Assembly (NCBI GenBank): GCA_016292095.1
Contig: JAEFAB010000051.1
Coordinates: 1-42,277 of the forward strand
DNA: 42,277 nt
Reading direction: 5' to 3'
From: Eubacterium sp.
Lineage (GTDB): Bacteria > Bacillota > Clostridia > Lachnospirales > Lachnospiraceae
A program made the position numbers and the translations under genes. The notes under the pieces were generated by a model. It saw only the letters and a program-made list of their open reading frames with translations. It was not told where the DNA came from and did not search any database. Positions within the stretch are counted from its first letter, which is position 1, and each line of letters opens with the position of its first letter. This document shows positions 16,441 through 24,502 of this stretch, piece by piece.

Positions 16441-16917
16441 ATTCTGTACACGGTTCATATAGAAATCCCACTCAATAATCACTTTATCCGCTTTCACTTT
16501 TAAGGTGTAAGAATCGGCAGCCGTATTAAACTCACTTTCATCTACAAATTCCAAAGCCAGTCTGTAGCCTTCCTCTTCTTTTTTTACTTCATACAGATAC
16601 GCTCCGTCTACAGTTTTTAACAGAGCTGCAATTTCCTCTTCTGACAATTCCGTATCCGGCACTTCGTCAACCAGAACATCATCTGCATTATAATATTTAT
16701 ATCCGTCTTTCACTCCGGATAAGATTTTTCCACCAAGGAAACGAATTTCCGTTGTACCTGCATAACTTTCCGTAAAGTTTGTATTCTGTGAATTTTCCGG
16801 TTTTACAATCAGTGCTTCTACCTGTAAACGGATTCCTTCTTTTCCCACTTCTGCCTCAAATACCTGACAGTCTCTAAAGGAAAACTGTTCTATTTCATCA
16901 CTGGATTTAAATTTCAT
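16438..16917 (-). CDS. Unknown cytosolic protein (159 residues)
   Basis: 159 residues, no signal peptide or transmembrane segment, acidic. Predicted mixed beta strands: alternating hydrophobic patterns in GIRLQVEALIV, TEIRFLGGKIL, AYLYEVKKEEEGYRLALEF and YTLKVKADKVIIEWDFYM suggest a small beta-rich fold. I do not recognise a family. The gene ends in a strong terminator and is separated from the HTH gene by 72 bases, so it may belong to the same transcript as the regulator and membrane pair upstream. Function unknown. Confidence 0.7.
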   Translation of the reverse strand: MKFKSSDEIEQFSFRDCQVFEAEVGKEGIRLQVEALIVKPENSQNTNFTESYAGTTEIRFLGGKILSGVKDGYKYYNADDVLVDEVPDTELSEEEIAALLKTVDGAYLYEVKKEEEGYRLALEFVDESEFNTAADSYTLKVKADKVIIEWDFYMNRVQN

Positions 16918-16989
16918 TGTCTTTCTCCATCTTCAAAATTCTTTTCAACGAAATTTTATCAAGTGCCCCGAACCCTGTCAACCGTTCTT

Positions 16990-17181
16990 CTACTCCCAAA
17001 ACAATTCATCCAATGTTTTATTCAATACTTTACAGATTGCAATGCACAAGTTAATAGTCGGGTTATAGTCCCCTTTTTCAATGGCACTAATCGTCTGTCT
17101 GGATACACCAACCGCTTCAGCCAATTCCTGCTGGGATAAATCCATTCCGGCACGTGCAGCTTTTAATCGAAGATTCTTCAT
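16990..17181 (-). CDS. XRE-family HTH regulator
   Basis: 63 residues, almost only a Cro/C1-type helix-turn-helix: LSQQELAEAVGVSRQTISAIEKGDYNP carries the two recognition helices. This short YgzD-like type is usually an autoregulatory partner of the membrane protein gene next to it. It starts 2 bases after that gene ends and shares its promoter, which carries a repeated AAAATGTAAAA element. The second half (INLCIAICKVLNKTLDELFW) is the standard dimer-stabilising helix. Confidence 0.9.
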   Translation of the reverse strand: MKNLRLKAARAGMDLSQQELAEAVGVSRQTISAIEKGDYNPTINLCIAICKVLNKTLDELFWE

Positions 17182-17183
17182 AC

Positions 17184-17708
17184 TTACGCCTCCTCTTTTT
17201 TATCCATCCAAAACTTCACTGCCATCATAATTGTAAGTACAATAAAAAGGATACCAGTGAAAAGATTTAAAGAGCCATCCAGCAATTTCCCATCCTTAAA
17301 TGCTTTTCCCGCAGCACATTGAGCTCCACCACCTAAGAGGTTCACAACACCCAAAAGGGAAAATACAGCAAGGACTCTCTTTGGTTTTTCATTCAATGAC
17401 AAATATGCTTCTTTGAAAATACAAGTGATTGCAAATACCAAAATGCTAATAACAACTACCAAATAATGAAGTATCATTGACTCAAAGTATTTCGAAAGAA
17501 CATCATCGCAAATACCAATACCGATTGTTAAAAAGACCAATGTGAAAAATCCATATTTGTACGCTTTTCCCCGAATGGCTTCCTGTCGTTCATCATACGT
17601 ATTTTTCTGTTTACTGTCCTTTTTCATTAACCTCATGGAAACCGCCACAAGAAGTAATCCAAAAATAATTCCTACAACAACACCTAAATAATAATAATTA
17701 CTCTTCAT
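17184..17708 (-). CDS. Four-helix membrane protein paired with HTH regulator
   Basis: 174 residues with an N-terminal helix (residues 6-27) followed by a cytosolic loop carrying YDERQEAIRGKAYKYG, then further hydrophobic helices. The YDERQ loop is typical of small DUF2178/DUF3796-like membrane proteins that travel with XRE regulators in Firmicutes. Such pairs are thought to be sensory or homeostatic but are uncharacterised. First gene of the pair, with a near-consensus promoter upstream. Confidence 0.78.
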   Translation of the reverse strand: MKSNYYYLGVVVGIIFGLLLVAVSMRLMKKDSKQKNTYDERQEAIRGKAYKYGFFTLVFLTIGIGICDDVLSKYFESMILHYLVVVISILVFAITCIFKEAYLSLNEKPKRVLAVFSLLGVVNLLGGGAQCAAGKAFKDGKLLDGSLNLFTGILFIVLTIMMAVKFWMDKKEEA

Positions 17709-17748
17709 ATCAATCCCTCCTTAAAATCCAAATGTTATCTTTAATCAC

Positions 17749-17793
17749 AATATACTCTTGTTTTTACATTTTGTCAACTATATTTTACATTTT
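17749..17793 (-). promoter_or_regulatory. Promoter of the HTH/membrane protein pair with repeated operator
   Basis: Minus strand TTGACA (17772-17777) and TATATT (17749-17754) with a 17-base spacer. An 11-base direct repeat, AAAATGTAAAA on the minus strand, occurs at 17762-17772 and 17783-17793, 21 bases apart (two helical turns), one copy in the spacer and one upstream. A good candidate for autoregulation by the HTH protein. Confidence 0.6.
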
Positions 17794-17839
17794 TCTTTTA
17801 TCAAATGATTTTTGGTAACTAAATTATATATTGAACCAC

Positions 17840-17877
17840 AAAAAAAGGGGTATCTTGTTTTCTAAGATATCCCTTTT
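17840..17877 (-). terminator. mutY operon terminator
   Basis: AAAAGGGGTATCTT (17843-17856) pairs with AAGATATCCCTTTT (17864-17877) with one wobble. On the minus strand the stem ends in a run of T. Confidence 0.8.
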
Positions 17878-17883
17878 CTATTA

Positions 17884-18921
17884 TTATAAACATTTTTTAT
17901 ATGCGGTCGGCAATGCAATCGTCTCTTCCAAATCTCCTTCGGAAACCCAATTAAATTTCTTATTTTTCTCTTTGCACTGCACCACATAACATTGCATATG
18001 CCATTCAATATGAGTAAAAATATGCTTAACTTTTTTTGCCTTCTCAATGGAAACCGGCTTCAGGCTCTGTTCCGACAGCCACTCTTCAATTTCCGCTTTC
18101 TTCATTTTCTGTTCTACATTCGGGAATTTCCACAGTCCTGCCAACAGTCCTGTATCTTCTCCTTTTTCAATTGCCATTTCGTTGCCACAATGAAGCAGAA
18201 ATACAGTCTTGTCAATTTTCTTTCGCTTTGGTTTTTCTTTTTTTACCGGATACTGTTCCCAGGTATTGTTTTGATGTGCCCGGCACCCTTCCTTTAACGG
18301 ACATTCTTCACACTTCGGTGCACCGTTTGGTACGCAAATCATTGCCCCCAGTTCCATGAGGCTTTGCGTGAACTCGCTACACTGTCCCGTAGGGTATACT
18401 TTCTCCAGTTGTTCTGCAATTTCCCGACGGAACTTTTCATCCATAATATCCCGGCTGTTTTCTTCCAGTCGTGTAATTACACGAAGGACATTCCCGTCTA
18501 CCGCTGCTCTTGGTAAACCAAAGGCTATAGAACTGATGGACCCTACCGTATACTTTCCAATTCCCGGCAAAGATAACAGTTCTTTGTATTCCGTAGGGAA
18601 GTTTCCACCGTATTCATTGCAAACGATTTCTGCCGTCTTTTTTAAGTTTCTGGCACGGGAATAGTACCCCAGGCCTTCCCACAGTTTTAACACCACTGCT
18701 TCTTCGGCATTTGCCAAATCCTGAATTGTCGGCAATGCTTCCATAAAACGGTTAAAATATGCAATGACCGCATCCACTCGTGTCTGCTGCAGCATTATTT
18801 CCGAAACCCAAACCCGGTAGGGATCTGCATTTTCTCTCCACGGAAGAACTCTGGCATTCTTCTTATACCAGTTCAGTAAGGGTTCTACAATCCATTGATA
18901 CTGTTCATTCTTATAATTCAT
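17884..18921 (-). CDS. mutY: Adenine DNA glycosylase MutY
   Basis: 345 residues. Removes adenine mispaired with 8-oxoguanine. Catalytic Glu41 lies in WVSEIMLQQT; the helix-hairpin-helix LPGIGKYTVG (119-127) and the following AVDGNVLRV give Asp142. The [4Fe-4S] cluster cysteines are C196, C204, C207 and C213, with seven residues between the first two instead of the six I recall for E. coli. The C-terminal NUDIX-like domain (about 235-345) that reads 8-oxoG is present but divergent. Its start overlaps the end of the upstream phospholipase-like gene by 11 bases, so translation is probably coupled. Confidence 0.95.
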   Translation of the reverse strand: MNYKNEQYQWIVEPLLNWYKKNARVLPWRENADPYRVWVSEIMLQQTRVDAVIAYFNRFMEALPTIQDLANAEEAVVLKLWEGLGYYSRARNLKKTAEIVCNEYGGNFPTEYKELLSLPGIGKYTVGSISSIAFGLPRAAVDGNVLRVITRLEENSRDIMDEKFRREIAEQLEKVYPTGQCSEFTQSLMELGAMICVPNGAPKCEECPLKEGCRAHQNNTWEQYPVKKEKPKRKKIDKTVFLLHCGNEMAIEKGEDTGLLAGLWKFPNVEQKMKKAEIEEWLSEQSLKPVSIEKAKKVKHIFTHIEWHMQCYVVQCKEKNKKFNWVSEGDLEETIALPTAYKKCL

Positions 18922-19729
18922 CTTGTTCTATCTTTCTACCTAAAAAATCTTTATGGAATTTTTCAGACAATGTTCCCCCATCTAACGCCTGACTGAAATT
19001 CTCAATCAATTCAACTCCCAATGGAACAGACTGCTCAGCCAATTCATAAAGATGGTCTGTTTGTTCCATACATTTTTCATTTCTATACGGGAAAATTGAT
19101 TGCTGATACATTCTGTCAAACCGGTTTTGTTTCTTCATTACAAAAGTCAAAGCCCCGCGTTTTAACGGTCCCGCAATGCGATAATAATTCTTCACTCTCT
19201 TCATGCGCTTTAATGCACTTTGTACTTTTACCGCCGTCATATCCTCATCATAAAATGGTTCCATACTTTCTGCCACTGAGATTTCTGTTGGAACCAGTTT
19301 CGACAATTTGAATTTATGCGGAATATTTTGGTCTTTTAACAACATCAGATAATCGAAATCACACTCGATTTCCGCATGACTGCAACCGGTTTCTTTCTGA
19401 ACTTTTCCAATGTATGGATGGCACTCGCTATCCAGCACAAAGTGTAAAATAAATCCCAGAGCATAACTGTACTGACGACTTTCTTTTCCATATTTCTTTA
19501 CCACATCCAATGCATGTTCCATAAACAAATAGGCATCCTGACGATGTAACTTATGTCCTTTTCTTCGGGTTTTATCTTCTTTTCTTTCTTTGTAAAAGAA
19601 TAAATAGTCCGGTCCCTGTAATCCGATTCGAAAGGACTCAAAATACTTTCTGATTAATTTTCTTTCATCTTTTGGCAACTGCTCCCATACCATATCGCCA
19701 AATTTTTCATGTGCATAAATTGATGGCAT
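18911..19729 (-). CDS. Zinc-dependent phospholipase C-like protein, copy 1
   Basis: 272 residues of the Zn_dep_PLPC (PF00882) type. The fold ligands are visible as MPSIYAHEKFGD at the start, GLQGPDYLFFY, HKLHRQDAYLFM, LGFILHFVLDSECHPYIG and CSHAEIECDFD: repeated His/Asp residues that bind zinc in this family. No signal peptide, so unlike clostridial alpha-toxin it should act in the cytosol, and the natural substrate is unknown. It is a tandem paralogue of the next gene upstream (27-base gap) and overlaps mutY by 11 bases. Confidence 0.85.
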   Translation of the reverse strand: MPSIYAHEKFGDMVWEQLPKDERKLIRKYFESFRIGLQGPDYLFFYKERKEDKTRRKGHKLHRQDAYLFMEHALDVVKKYGKESRQYSYALGFILHFVLDSECHPYIGKVQKETGCSHAEIECDFDYLMLLKDQNIPHKFKLSKLVPTEISVAESMEPFYDEDMTAVKVQSALKRMKRVKNYYRIAGPLKRGALTFVMKKQNRFDRMYQQSIFPYRNEKCMEQTDHLYELAEQSVPLGVELIENFSQALDGGTLSEKFHKDFLGRKIEQDEL

Positions 19730-19756
19730 CTTCCTGCTCCTTCCATTTCATTGATT

Positions 19757-20560
19757 CTATATCATATTCTTCCCATAAAAGTCTTTATGAAAAATCGGGG
19801 AAAGTTTTTTCCCTTCACAGGCATTGCTGAAATTTCCTACCAGAGCAATGCTCACCGGCACTGCCTGCTTTAACAAACGGTACAAATGCCCTGCTTCCTC
19901 TTTGCATTTCCGATTCAGTCGTGGGGACATAATATGTCCCTTGTACTTTTTATAATTGCCGGTAATAATCATAAGCATGCGCAATAGTCCTCTTTTCAGA
20001 ATCCCCGGTGCATAAAGCATTCTTTTAATGTAACACATCCATACCAGACTTTTTCTGATTTTCTTTTCAGACAGGTCCGGATAAAATGCCTTCATCGCTT
20101 TTACGGTTTCCCGATCCTTCGGAACTAGTTTTGCCAGCTTATATTTTTGTGGTTTGTACCCATCCTTAATCAATAATAACTGGTCAAAACATCCTTCCAC
20201 TTCTCCATGACTGCAACCGGTTTGTTCCATTGCCTGTGCCACGTAAGGATGACAAATTGTATCCAAGGAGAAATGACAGATAAATCCCAAAAGATAGCTG
20301 TACTGACTGCTGTCTTTTCCATAGTGTCTGATAATCCGTTGTGCTTTCTTCATAAACAGATAAGCGTCCCGGTGATGATAAAAATGTCCTTTTCTGATAA
20401 TTTTATTTCCTTTAAAGGCTCTGTAAAAAAACATAAAATCCGGTCCCTGCAGTCCGATTCGGAATGCTTGCGGATATCGATTGATAATCGCCTGTTCTTC
20501 TGGTGGTAATTGTTTTCTTACCAAGGCACCGAATTTTTCATGTGCATAAATTGCCGGCAT
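19757..20560 (-). CDS. Zinc-dependent phospholipase C-like protein, copy 2
   Basis: 267 residues, paralogous over its full length to the downstream gene: MPAIYAHEKFGA, GLQGPDFMFFYR, HFYHHRDAYLFM, LGFICHFSLDTICHPYV and CSHGEVEGCFDQ align block for block, and both end in a FHKDF motif. The same His/Asp zinc-site pattern is intact, so both copies look functional. No secretion signal. AAAGGA precedes the ATG. First gene of the operon leading into mutY. Confidence 0.85.
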   Translation of the reverse strand: MPAIYAHEKFGALVRKQLPPEEQAIINRYPQAFRIGLQGPDFMFFYRAFKGNKIIRKGHFYHHRDAYLFMKKAQRIIRHYGKDSSQYSYLLGFICHFSLDTICHPYVAQAMEQTGCSHGEVEGCFDQLLLIKDGYKPQKYKLAKLVPKDRETVKAMKAFYPDLSEKKIRKSLVWMCYIKRMLYAPGILKRGLLRMLMIITGNYKKYKGHIMSPRLNRKCKEEAGHLYRLLKQAVPVSIALVGNFSNACEGKKLSPIFHKDFYGKNMI

Positions 20561-20589
20561 ACACTGTTCCTTTCAACTTTCATTTTATA

Positions 20590-20623
20590 CAAATGGAGCA
20601 ACGCCTCATCAAGCGATGCTCCA
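20590..20623 (-). terminator. Terminator after the asparagine synthetase-like gene
   Basis: TGGAGCAACGC (20594-20604) pairs with GCGATGCTCCA (20613-20623) with one mismatch. A T-rich tail (TTTGTAT) follows on the minus strand. Confidence 0.65.
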
Positions 20624-20634
20624 TTAATTCCATT

Positions 20635-22173
20635 CTATCTTTTTTCAAAGTACTCGTCGTACCATACAAGGAATGTATAGATTGTCCAAACCTTTCTCCA
20701 CAAATCGGAGTCCCCTGCAACGTATTCATCAAAAATCTTATTGATTTCATCAACCTTAAAGAATTTCTCTGCAATATTACTCCGGAATTTTGCACGAACA
20801 TCCTGATTATATCTGCTGTCCGCCATCCAGATACGAATTGGTACGATAAATCCAAGTTTCTTACGGAATGCAATTTCTTCCGGAAGAACTTTTGCTGCTG
20901 CAGTACGGAATGCAACTTTGTTTTGTTCTTCATTCACCTTGTATTTTGAAGGCATTCTGGATGCAATATCAAAAATACGACGGTCTGTTAATGGCATTCT
21001 GATTTCCAGCCCTGCTGCAGTACTCATCTTATCAACATTTAAGTAAATGTCACCTTCCAACCAAATCTGAATATCCACGTTGGACATCTTTGCCAACGGA
21101 TCCAAATCTTCTGTTTCTGCATAGATATCTTTTACCAAATCAATTGGTAAAAGACCTTCTTTGTAGTTCTTCAAAATCTGCTTCTTTTCATCCTCTTTCA
21201 TAATGTTGGTATTTCCAACATAGAAAGTTTTCAGATTGTCTCCGTAACGTTCTGCATTACGATACATATTATATCCGCCAAAGAATTCATCGGCACCTTC
21301 TCCGGAGTAGCAAAGTTTTGTGTGCTTTGCTGTCTCATTGCAGGCAATCGTAAATGCAATTGCTGAAGCATCTCCTAACGGCTGTTCCATGTTGTACATT
21401 ACATAAGGTACGATTCCGAAATATTCTTCCGGTGTAATCAAGCATCGTTCATTTTCTCTGCCTAAAATATCAGCAGTCTTCTTTGCTAAACCGGATTCAT
21501 CAAAACGTTCATCCTCATATCCACAGGAACCGGTTCTCTTTGCATCAGACATTGCCAATACATAAGAAGAATCCACTCCTCCGGATAAGAAGGATTCCGC
21601 TACTTCGTTGTCTTCTTTTACTTCCGGGAAAATTTTCTGAATGGTTTCATGAATTTCATCCGCCCAATCTTCTAAAGATTTGCTTTCATCCGGATGGAAT
21701 TCCGGTGTGAAATAACGTTCAATCGTAATCTTTCCATCCTGCCAGATTAAATATCTGCCCGGAAGAAGTTTCTTAACACCTTTGAAGAAGGTATCTTCAC
21801 CTGCGACATAGGTAAGACTTAAATAAAGCTGAAGCATATCTTCATTCAATTCTTTTTCAAATCCATCCTGTTCCATAATCTGACGAATCATTGTTCCGTA
21901 AAGAAGCTTTCCGTCTTTTGTTTCATAATAATAAAATGGCTTTGTACCAAACTGATCTCTTAAACAGAATAATTTCTGTGCTTCATCATCCCATAATGCA
22001 AATGCAAACATTCCATGCATATGGTTTGCCATTTCTGTTCCCCAGGTCTCGTATGCCTTTACTAAAATCTGTGGTTCACGCTCTTCTCTGGAAAGTGTTT
22101 TATCAATTCCCAATTCATCGCATAATGCACTCCAGTTTCGAATGTGACCTCTGTATTCTTTTACTGTTATCAT
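20635..22173 (-). CDS. Asparagine synthetase-like protein lacking the glutaminase nucleophile
   Basis: 512 residues. The synthetase half is intact: PP-loop FLSGGVDSSYVL (about 199-210), CYSGEGADEFFGGYN, and a C-terminal helical region, so it should adenylate aspartate or a related acid. The N-terminal amidotransferase domain is incomplete. The protein begins MITVKEYRGHIRNW, matching the region near the NGEIYN block of normal AsnB, and lacks the Met-Cys-Gly start and the RGPD segment. The cysteine that hydrolyses glutamine is therefore absent. AAAGGA sits 7 bases before the ATG at 22173, and upstream codons hold no missing piece. It likely uses free ammonia, or has another acceptor as lasso-peptide cyclases do. 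It follows the YkgJ-type gene by 96 bases. Confidence 0.85.
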   Translation of the reverse strand: MITVKEYRGHIRNWSALCDELGIDKTLSREEREPQILVKAYETWGTEMANHMHGMFAFALWDDEAQKLFCLRDQFGTKPFYYYETKDGKLLYGTMIRQIMEQDGFEKELNEDMLQLYLSLTYVAGEDTFFKGVKKLLPGRYLIWQDGKITIERYFTPEFHPDESKSLEDWADEIHETIQKIFPEVKEDNEVAESFLSGGVDSSYVLAMSDAKRTGSCGYEDERFDESGLAKKTADILGRENERCLITPEEYFGIVPYVMYNMEQPLGDASAIAFTIACNETAKHTKLCYSGEGADEFFGGYNMYRNAERYGDNLKTFYVGNTNIMKEDEKKQILKNYKEGLLPIDLVKDIYAETEDLDPLAKMSNVDIQIWLEGDIYLNVDKMSTAAGLEIRMPLTDRRIFDIASRMPSKYKVNEEQNKVAFRTAAAKVLPEEIAFRKKLGFIVPIRIWMADSRYNQDVRAKFRSNIAEKFFKVDEINKIFDEYVAGDSDLWRKVWTIYTFLVWYDEYFEKR

Positions 22174-22269
22174 GTTGTATCCTTTCTTGAAACAGCCTTC
22201 GCTGTTCTTTTTTATATCCCATATAATAATAACCCTCCGGCATCTCATCTGCAAGAGGGGTTTCTCTCT

Positions 22270-22929
22270 TTATGAAAGATTTAATAGGTTTTTCACACGT
22301 TTCAATCTTTGGTAAAAATCTTCGTAAAAGTCTTCTCCATATGGTTCCATATAGAAGCTCCGAAGAATCAATGTAGATAAAATCTGTACCTGCTCTTGTG
22401 TTAAAGCACTGAGTTCCTCCTGACACACCGTCATAAAGGAATGCCACTCTCCAATATACTTTTCATAAGCATTTAAATTCGGTGTATCAATCCACTTCTT
22501 TACCTTTACTTTTCCCTTGTTTGCCACCGGACATTCGTGAACCTGAAGGAAATATCGGAAGCCTTCTTCTTCATAGACTCTTCCCAGTGGAAACATTCTG
22601 CAAATTCCCGGACGATACGGATGGACACTGCACCGTCCCTCCTTATTCAGGAAACCACAGCGTTCCTGTTCTCCCTTCATCTTTAGATTTGGAAGAATAA
22701 GTCCGTCTACCACGTTCAGTTCCACGGATTCCTCCAACAATCGCCGGAAATCCGTCTCCAATCCTCCGCACAAACGATAAATATCATAAGGGTCCAGCAC
22801 AATGGATTGTCCCATACCGCTACAGCAGGAAGAGCAGCCCTTACAATCGTGACAGTCTGCTCTTACCATATCATTTGCACAATATAATTTTCCATCTGAA
22901 ATATCTTTTAAATCAATGTTGCGTTTCAT
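22270..22929 (-). CDS. YkgJ-family Fe-S/zinc cysteine cluster protein
   Basis: 219 residues. The cysteine layout CHDCKGCSSCCSGMGQ near residue 29, then CGFLNKEGRCSVHPYRPGICRMFPLG, is the YkgJ cluster, thought to bind a metal or Fe-S centre. The start at 22929 (MKRNIDLKD) has AAGGA upstream; the longer frame is not needed. It lies 10 bases after the metal exporter gene. No specific biochemical role is established for this family. Confidence 0.88.
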   Translation of the reverse strand: MKRNIDLKDISDGKLYCANDMVRADCHDCKGCSSCCSGMGQSIVLDPYDIYRLCGGLETDFRRLLEESVELNVVDGLILPNLKMKGEQERCGFLNKEGRCSVHPYRPGICRMFPLGRVYEEEGFRYFLQVHECPVANKGKVKVKKWIDTPNLNAYEKYIGEWHSFMTVCQEELSALTQEQVQILSTLILRSFYMEPYGEDFYEDFYQRLKRVKNLLNLS

Positions 22930-22939
22930 TTCTTTTCCT

Positions 22940-24049
22940 TTAAAAATCGCTGATATCTGTGTCCAGGGTAATCTGTACATCATACTCCGGATACATTTCT
23001 CTTACTCGTTTTAAGATTTTCTCGTAGATTTCGTGACGGTCCTCTGCTTCAAAACTGATAACTACATCAAATCGCATTTCCATCGAAACATTATCAATGT
23101 GAAATCCATGCATCTGTAAAACATGTTCATAGGAAAAAATCATATCATCGATTGACTTCTTTATTTTCTGTACTTCTTTGTCCACGGTATTAATGGAGTA
23201 AATGCCAATGCCCTCCAACATTACACCGTGTTCCGCATATACTTTTTTCGCAATCGCTCTTTCCAAACGATCCAACTGACTAATGGTATAAGTATCCGGT
23301 ACTTCAATATGAACGGAACCAATCAGTTTGTCCGGTCCGTAATTATGAAGAATCAAATCATAGGCTCCATTAACATCTTCAAAGTCTGCAATAGTCTTTC
23401 GAACTTTCTGACTGATTTCACAATCCACACGTTCGCCGATAATCTGAGACAATGTTTCCCGAATCATATCAACCCCGGCCTTAATAATAATCACCGAAAT
23501 CACGGCACCCAGCCATGCCTCAATGGAAATTTTCCAAATCGTAAAAATAATTGCTGCAACCAGTGTGGAAGCGGAAATTACCGAATCCATCAACGCATCC
23601 TTTCCGGAAGCAACCAAGGCATCCGAGTTTACATTCTCGCCTACCTTTTTCACATAGAGTCCTAAAATGATTTTCGTCACTACCGCAACCGCAATAATAA
23701 TCATTCCCACCGGTTTATAATCCGGTGTCGTCGGATGAATAATTTTTCCAACCGATTTTTCCAACGCTGCAATACCGGCATAGAGAATAATAATTGAGAT
23801 ACTCAATGCACTGACATATTCAATTCGTCCGTGTCCCAAAGGATGTTTTTTATCAGGTTTTTTCTTTGCCAGTTTTGTTCCGATAATAGTAATGGTAGAT
23901 GACAGTGCATCACTTAAGTTGTTTACCGCATCCAAAACAATAGCAATAGATCCGGAAAGAAATCCGATAACTGCTTTAAATCCTGAAAGAAAAAGGTTTG
24001 TAATAATTCCAATGATACTGGTCCGTATAATTTGTTTGCTTCGTTCCAT
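22940..24049 (-). CDS. Cation diffusion facilitator, possible manganese exporter
   Basis: 369 residues: six N-terminal helices, then a long cytosolic domain. CDF-family metal exporter. HPLGHGRIEYVSAL is the conserved loop after helix 2. The transport site residues appear to be N43/D47 in helix 2 and D151/D155 in helix 5, instead of the Asp/Asp-His/Asp set of zinc exporters such as YiiP. An Asn or Asp in place of the helix 5 His is typical of Mn2+ CDFs (MntE group), so Mn2+ is the best guess. AGGAGG precedes the ATG. The C-terminal domain is longer than in YiiP. Confidence 0.88.
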   Translation of the reverse strand: MERSKQIIRTSIIGIITNLFLSGFKAVIGFLSGSIAIVLDAVNNLSDALSSTITIIGTKLAKKKPDKKHPLGHGRIEYVSALSISIIILYAGIAALEKSVGKIIHPTTPDYKPVGMIIIAVAVVTKIILGLYVKKVGENVNSDALVASGKDALMDSVISASTLVAAIIFTIWKISIEAWLGAVISVIIIKAGVDMIRETLSQIIGERVDCEISQKVRKTIADFEDVNGAYDLILHNYGPDKLIGSVHIEVPDTYTISQLDRLERAIAKKVYAEHGVMLEGIGIYSINTVDKEVQKIKKSIDDMIFSYEHVLQMHGFHIDNVSMEMRFDVVISFEAEDRHEIYEKILKRVREMYPEYDVQITLDTDISDF

Positions 24050-24058
24050 TGTAACCTC

Positions 24059-24436
24059 CTATCCCAACTGTTCCTCTAGAATTTCCACAGCATGCTTTAC
24101 ACAATCGTCACAGGAGCACAAAATCTTTCCTGTTTCAATTCCCTTCAGTTCTTTACAAATGGCCGAACCGGTCTTTTCCACAAATTCTTTGTAAATCGTC
24201 CGTGCTTCTTTTCCAACCGGTCTTCCCTGATACTTCAACATTCCAAGTACCATCTGGGCGCCGCATAATGCACCGCAATTTCCTTCCATACCACCCATAC
24301 CTGCTCCAAAAGCAGCTCCCAGGCTGCGCAATTCATCTTCCGTCATATTTAAACGGTCTGCATATGCTAACAGAACAGACTGACAACAGTTGTTTCTGCC
24401 CTGATTATATGCAACCGCCTGCTTTGCTCTTTCCAT
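24059..24436 (-). CDS. C_GCAxxG_C_C family protein
   Basis: 125 residues. The cysteine pattern NNCCQSVLLAYAD, GMGGMEGNCGALCGAQMVLG and a late CSCDDCVKHAVEIL is that of the C_GCAxxG_C_C (PF09719) family, presumed redox-active or metal-binding proteins common in anaerobes. No signal peptide. First gene of the run CDF exporter, YkgJ-type protein, asparagine synthetase-like protein, with a 9-base gap to the exporter. Function has not been established for the family. Confidence 0.9.
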   Translation of the reverse strand: MERAKQAVAYNQGRNNCCQSVLLAYADRLNMTEDELRSLGAAFGAGMGGMEGNCGALCGAQMVLGMLKYQGRPVGKEARTIYKEFVEKTGSAICKELKGIETGKILCSCDDCVKHAVEILEEQLG

Positions 24437-24470
24437 ATTTTTCCTCCCAATACTCTATTACTATAATATT

Positions 24471-24494
24471 GACCGCTTCCCGAAGGAAACGGTC
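24471..24494. terminator. Stem-loop after lipoprotein gene
   Basis: GACCGCTTCC and GGAAACGGTC pair with one wobble around CGAA (TTCG loop on the minus strand). A long U-tract is lacking, so termination strength is uncertain. Confidence 0.45.
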
Positions 24495-24502
24495 ATTCAT
24501 TA

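Noticed and set aside
18911-19729. Secreted alpha-toxin-like phospholipase
   Set aside because: There is no signal peptide or C2-like membrane-binding domain; only the family core is present.
20635-22173. Lasso-peptide or other RiPP cluster around the AsnB-like protein
   Set aside because: No precursor peptide, leader peptidase or RRE-containing protein is visible nearby; the neighbours are a YkgJ-type protein and a metal exporter.
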